This document shows, one piece after another, positions 4,217 through 7,054 of a DNA stretch of 7,054 nt. The notes beneath the pieces are model-generated. The model ran no database searches, was not told the DNA's origin, and saw nothing but the letters and a program-made list of their open reading frames with translations. Source of the DNA: Candidatus Cloacimonadota bacterium (GTDB lineage Bacteria > Cloacimonadota > Cloacimonadia > Cloacimonadales > TCS61); NCBI GenBank assembly GCA_016927675.1, contig JAFGMF010000027.1, forward strand, positions 1 to 7,054, given 5' to 3'. Position numbers and translations under genes: made by a program. The number at the start of each line of letters is the position of its first letter. The stretch's first letter is position 1.

Positions 4217-7054
4217 TCAGACAGTTTTGAGTTCCAGGATGAATTCAACTTTTCCGCTTTGATTTGTTCCCAGGCGGACATCTCCTCCGAACCTTTTCAT
4301 AGCTGATCTTACGATGTACAATCCCAGCCCCGTATTGCCGGTTTTCCCATATTTAAAACCTTCTTCGAAGATTTTTTCGGTAATATTGGCTGGTATTTTT
4401 TTGCCATCATTTTCAACCGTTATAATGCAGTTTTTCTTATCCTTCTGGGTAGTGATTTTGATTTTGTCAGCTTTTCCATGCTTAACAGCATTGCTGATCA
4501 AGTTGTTAAAAATTGATCTGATAGTTTCATCTGCCAGTACTTTCACTTGATCGTGATTGAATATAAGTATATCCGGATAATTGATCTGTAATTCTGAAAA
4601 AATATCTTTCAGGGCGATAATTTTCAGATTTTCATGTTCTGCCATGAAAGTTTCGAATTCTCTCATTTCTCGAATCAATTCGATACTTTTATTAACATTT
4701 TTTGTTGCTTCGTTAAGAAAGATGTCCTGCTCAGTTTTATGATACAATTTTATTCCACTGTGAATGGAAGTAAGGTTATTGGACAGGTCATGACGGAGGA
4801 TTTTATTGATCAATTTTAACTGCTCACCCTGGGAAATTATCTTATTCTCGGCATTAGTACGAACGGTTTCATCTCTGATATTGGCCAGGAGATAGTTTGC
4901 TCCTTTTATCTGAACCTCGGTTGCAGTAATTGCAACGGGAATTTCGAATCCATCTGAATTCTGGAGATAAATTTTAAATTTTGGTTCTTTAGGGGATTCT
5001 CTTCCGGTAAGATAATTAAGCAGGTTTATTTCTGAATTATCCCTTAATCGGGATGGGAACATTTCAATCATATCCATTCCGATTATATCTTCAAGTTTTT
5101 TACCGATCAGATTTTCTGTTGCCGGATTTGCATCTACTATTTGAAAATTCTGTAAATCTGCCAGCAAAATGGCATCAGGAGAAGATTTGAAAAGTTTCCT
5201 GAACCGTAACTCACTTTCCCGTAAAGCCGTCTCAGCCTTTTTTTGCTTGGTAATGTTTTCCAATGATCCCACCACGCTGAAAATTTTTCCATCTTCGATC
5301 ATCGGAGCAAAATTAAATTTTAATATGACTGATTCTCCGGATTTGGTTGTCAGCGATACGTCCTGATTGATAAAAATCTTACCACGTTGAATTATATCAG
5401 TGATTATCGATGTTAAAATTTTTACCATTTGTGGTTCGACAAAGTTTCTTATCGGCTTGTGGATAAGTTCTGAATAACTGTAACCGGTAATTTCCGTTAA
5501 TGCTTTGTTGACAAGTGTGAATTCCCCGTTCAAGTTTAAAGTAAAAACTCCATTATTGACGCTTTCCATGATTTTTTCCAGGAAATCTTTGGTATTCTGG
5601 AGTTCTTTTTCGTATGCGATCCTGGCAGTCAGATCATTGAAAATACCAAATGTGTATTGGTATTCTTCGTCGATAAACATGGGATTAGCGGTTATATTTA
5701 AATATCTGTAATTCCCATTTACTGTTGTTATCGGGAATTCAAAACGGGTTATCTCTCCTTTTTTTTGCATGAACGTTTTTCTGGATAGATCAGCATAGAT
5801 TTCTTCAGGTACAAAATTACCTAAGTTTTTTCCGATCAGTTCTTTTTTATTATCAAATCCGAAAATCTTGGCAGCAGCCTGATTGGCAAAAATGAAATTC
5901 TCCTGTCGGTCTATCATTACAATTCCTTCTTCGATAAACTCTACCAGATTACGATATTTCTCTTCACTTGCACGTAGAGCGTTTTCTGCTCTTTTTCTTT
6001 CTGTTATGTCTTCGTACAGGGCATATACTGCTATCTGGTCGCGCTCCAGCCGAATGGGTCTCCCGATAACGGATACATTGATCAATTTGCCATCTTTGGT
6101 TTTTCTGATCGTTTCAAGATCAACATTATTCCCCCGGGCAACAGTTATAGTTGAGTTGAAACCTTCTTCTTTAAGATTATCCGGAACCAGCAGATCGTTG
6201 ATCATTTTCCCTCTGGCTTCCGAAATACTATAACCGAACAAACTGGTAAATTTCCTGTTTACCTTGAGAACTCTGTCTTTATTGTCGAGTACAACCACGG
6301 CTGCCGGTGCACCTTCGAACAACTCCTCAAGATAAGCTTTCTGAACATTTAATTCTCTGGTTGTCTGGAGTTTATCGGTAATATCCCGGAATGTACCCAG
6401 ATACGCTTTTTCACCAGCCCATTCGGTCTCAATAAAGTTCATTTCGACAGTTAAAGTCGGCTCATTGTTTCTGATTATTTCCAGTTCACTGAATTTATCA
6501 AGAGAATAAGGATATTGAAATGATGTGTTTAAAAGTTCAATCTGGGTTTTATGAAACATCTTTTCTGCCATTTTATTTACATAGAGAATACTGTTATCAT
6601 GAGCAAGAAAGATGATACCATCAGGATTATTTTCGATTATTTTTTTAAGTCGTCTCTCACTTTCCATCAGCTTAAATTCGGCAAGTTTGCTTTGAGTGAT
6701 ATCTTCACCAGAGCTTAAAGTGCCAGTAATTTGCCCCTCATCGTCTGTTAAAACGGTATTCTGCCAGAGGATCGTTTTCCGCAGATTATTGCTGGTGATG
6801 ATCTCTGATTCGTAAAACTTGTGCTGTGATAGCTTGTTCCTCAGAATCTGATGAAAATCATGTCTTACTGTTTCTCTGATCTCTTCAGGAAGAAAATTAT
6901 CGAACCAGTTAAGACCAATGATTTTCTCCGCAGGTAGCCCAATGGTTTCACAACCTTTTTTATTGATTAATACCACATTTTCCTGATTATTAATTACCAG
7001 AAGAATAACTCCCGCTACATCAAGATAGTTTTGAGCTTTATTTTTTTCCCTGAC
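4217..7054 (-). CDS. Multi-PAS sensor histidine kinase (5'-truncated)
   Basis: The frame is open to the right edge (7054), leaving 945 residues visible. The GTG at 6976 is not the start, because the 26 upstream codons encode the beginning of a PAS domain (QNYLDVAGVILLVINN). Counting from the edge, six PAS domains lie at about 1-120, 137-226, 242-351, 367-476, 490-602 and 617-730. Most end in the typical DIT or similar, followed by a helical linker such as ERKRAENALRASEEKYR. The HisKA-like helix has LRHDLSNNLTSI, with phospho-acceptor H755 followed by D756 and N759, as in bifunctional kinase/phosphatases. The ATPase domain (about 840-945) has N-box NNLISNAVKHG (850-860), ENDGKKIP (D883), KIFEEGF and GNTGLGLYIV (906-915). 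No transmembrane segment, HAMP or receiver domain is visible, so the visible part looks cytosolic and must phosphorylate a separate regulator, which is not in this window. No LOV cysteine motif is seen. The ligands are unknown. Confidence 0.93.
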   Translation of the reverse strand, partial: VREKNKAQNYLDVAGVILLVINNQENVVLINKKGCETIGLPAEKIIGLNWFDNFLPEEIRETVRHDFHQILRNKLSQHKFYESEIITSNNLRKTILWQNTVLTDDEGQITGTLSSGEDITQSKLAEFKLMESERRLKKIIENNPDGIIFLAHDNSILYVNKMAEKMFHKTQIELLNTSFQYPYSLDKFSELEIIRNNEPTLTVEMNFIETEWAGEKAYLGTFRDITDKLQTTRELNVQKAYLEELFEGAPAAVVVLDNKDRVLKVNRKFTSLFGYSISEARGKMINDLLVPDNLKEEGFNSTITVARGNNVDLETIRKTKDGKLINVSVIGRPIRLERDQIAVYALYEDITERKRAENALRASEEKYRNLVEFIEEGIVMIDRQENFIFANQAAAKIFGFDNKKELIGKNLGNFVPEEIYADLSRKTFMQKKGEITRFEFPITTVNGNYRYLNITANPMFIDEEYQYTFGIFNDLTARIAYEKELQNTKDFLEKIMESVNNGVFTLNLNGEFTLVNKALTEITGYSYSELIHKPIRNFVEPQMVKILTSIITDIIQRGKIFINQDVSLTTKSGESVILKFNFAPMIEDGKIFSVVGSLENITKQKKAETALRESELRFRKLFKSSPDAILLADLQNFQIVDANPATENLIGKKLEDIIGMDMIEMFPSRLRDNSEINLLNYLTGRESPKEPKFKIYLQNSDGFEIPVAITATEVQIKGANYLLANIRDETVRTNAENKIISQGEQLKLINKILRHDLSNNLTSIHSGIKLYHKTEQDIFLNEATKNVNKSIELIREMREFETFMAEHENLKIIALKDIFSELQINYPDILIFNHDQVKVLADETIRSIFNNLISNAVKHGKADKIKITTQKDKKNCIITVENDGKKIPANITEKIFEEGFKYGKTGNTGLGLYIVRSAMKRFGGDVRLGTNQSGKVEFILELKTV

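Noticed and set aside
5458..5466. Fourth perfect DnaA-box 9-mer (TGTGGATAA)
   Set aside because: It is isolated inside the kinase gene, falling on Leu-Ile-His codons, and far from the cluster at 1656-1987. Most likely chance.
4314..6233. Plus-strand open frames opposite the kinase gene
   Set aside because: They lie antisense to a well-supported PAS/kinase reading frame, have no recognisable domains and no consistent ribosome binding sites.
6974..6976. GTG as the start of the histidine kinase
   Set aside because: The 26 upstream codons to the window edge are open and complete a standard PAS opening, so the real start is outside the window.

Overview
The window holds four protein-coding genes and almost no non-coding DNA. 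Two of them run off the ends. I see no RNA genes, mobile elements or CRISPR arrays. The organism is probably a Gram-negative member of the Fibrobacterota-Chlorobiota-Bacteroidota (FCB) group. The first gene ends in a secretion/FlgD-type module with the NYPNPFNP signature and a TRKMMLMK-like tail, joined to fibronectin type III repeats. The second combines lamin-tail domains with a related C-terminal module. This style, with moderate-to-low GC, is most reminiscent of Cloacimonadota-like lineages. That assignment is an inference from protein style, not a database result.

Layout. (1) Positions 2-883, plus strand: the C-terminal 293 residues of an exported multi-domain protein whose start lies left of the window. 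It is followed at once by a strong bulged-hairpin terminator (about 890-961). (2) Positions 1032-2660, plus: a complete 542-residue exported protein with a signal peptide, two lamin-tail domains flanking a beta-sandwich-like spacer, and a C-terminal FlgD/sorting-type domain. Its Shine-Dalgarno sequence sits in a perfect 8-bp hairpin. (3) Positions 2677-4215, plus: a complete ComM/YifB-family AAA+ ATPase, 16 nt after gene 2 and very likely co-transcribed with it. (4) Positions 4217-7054, minus: a large PAS-repeat histidine kinase, convergent with comM and separated from it by one base. Its N-terminus lies right of the window, and six PAS domains, a HisKA-like segment and an ATPase domain are visible.

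How the genes relate: genes 2 and 3 look like one transcription unit, pairing an envelope or surface protein with a cytosolic branch-migration helicase known from natural transformation. Whether this is a functional link is speculative. The kinase is probably an independent unit. The least expected signals are a cluster of three perfect DnaA-box 9-mers inside gene 2, two of them forming a 23-bp inverted pair, the hairpin over the start of gene 2, and a roughly 33-residue acidic insert in a fibronectin-type domain of gene 1. I did not find clear evidence of a wholly new system.
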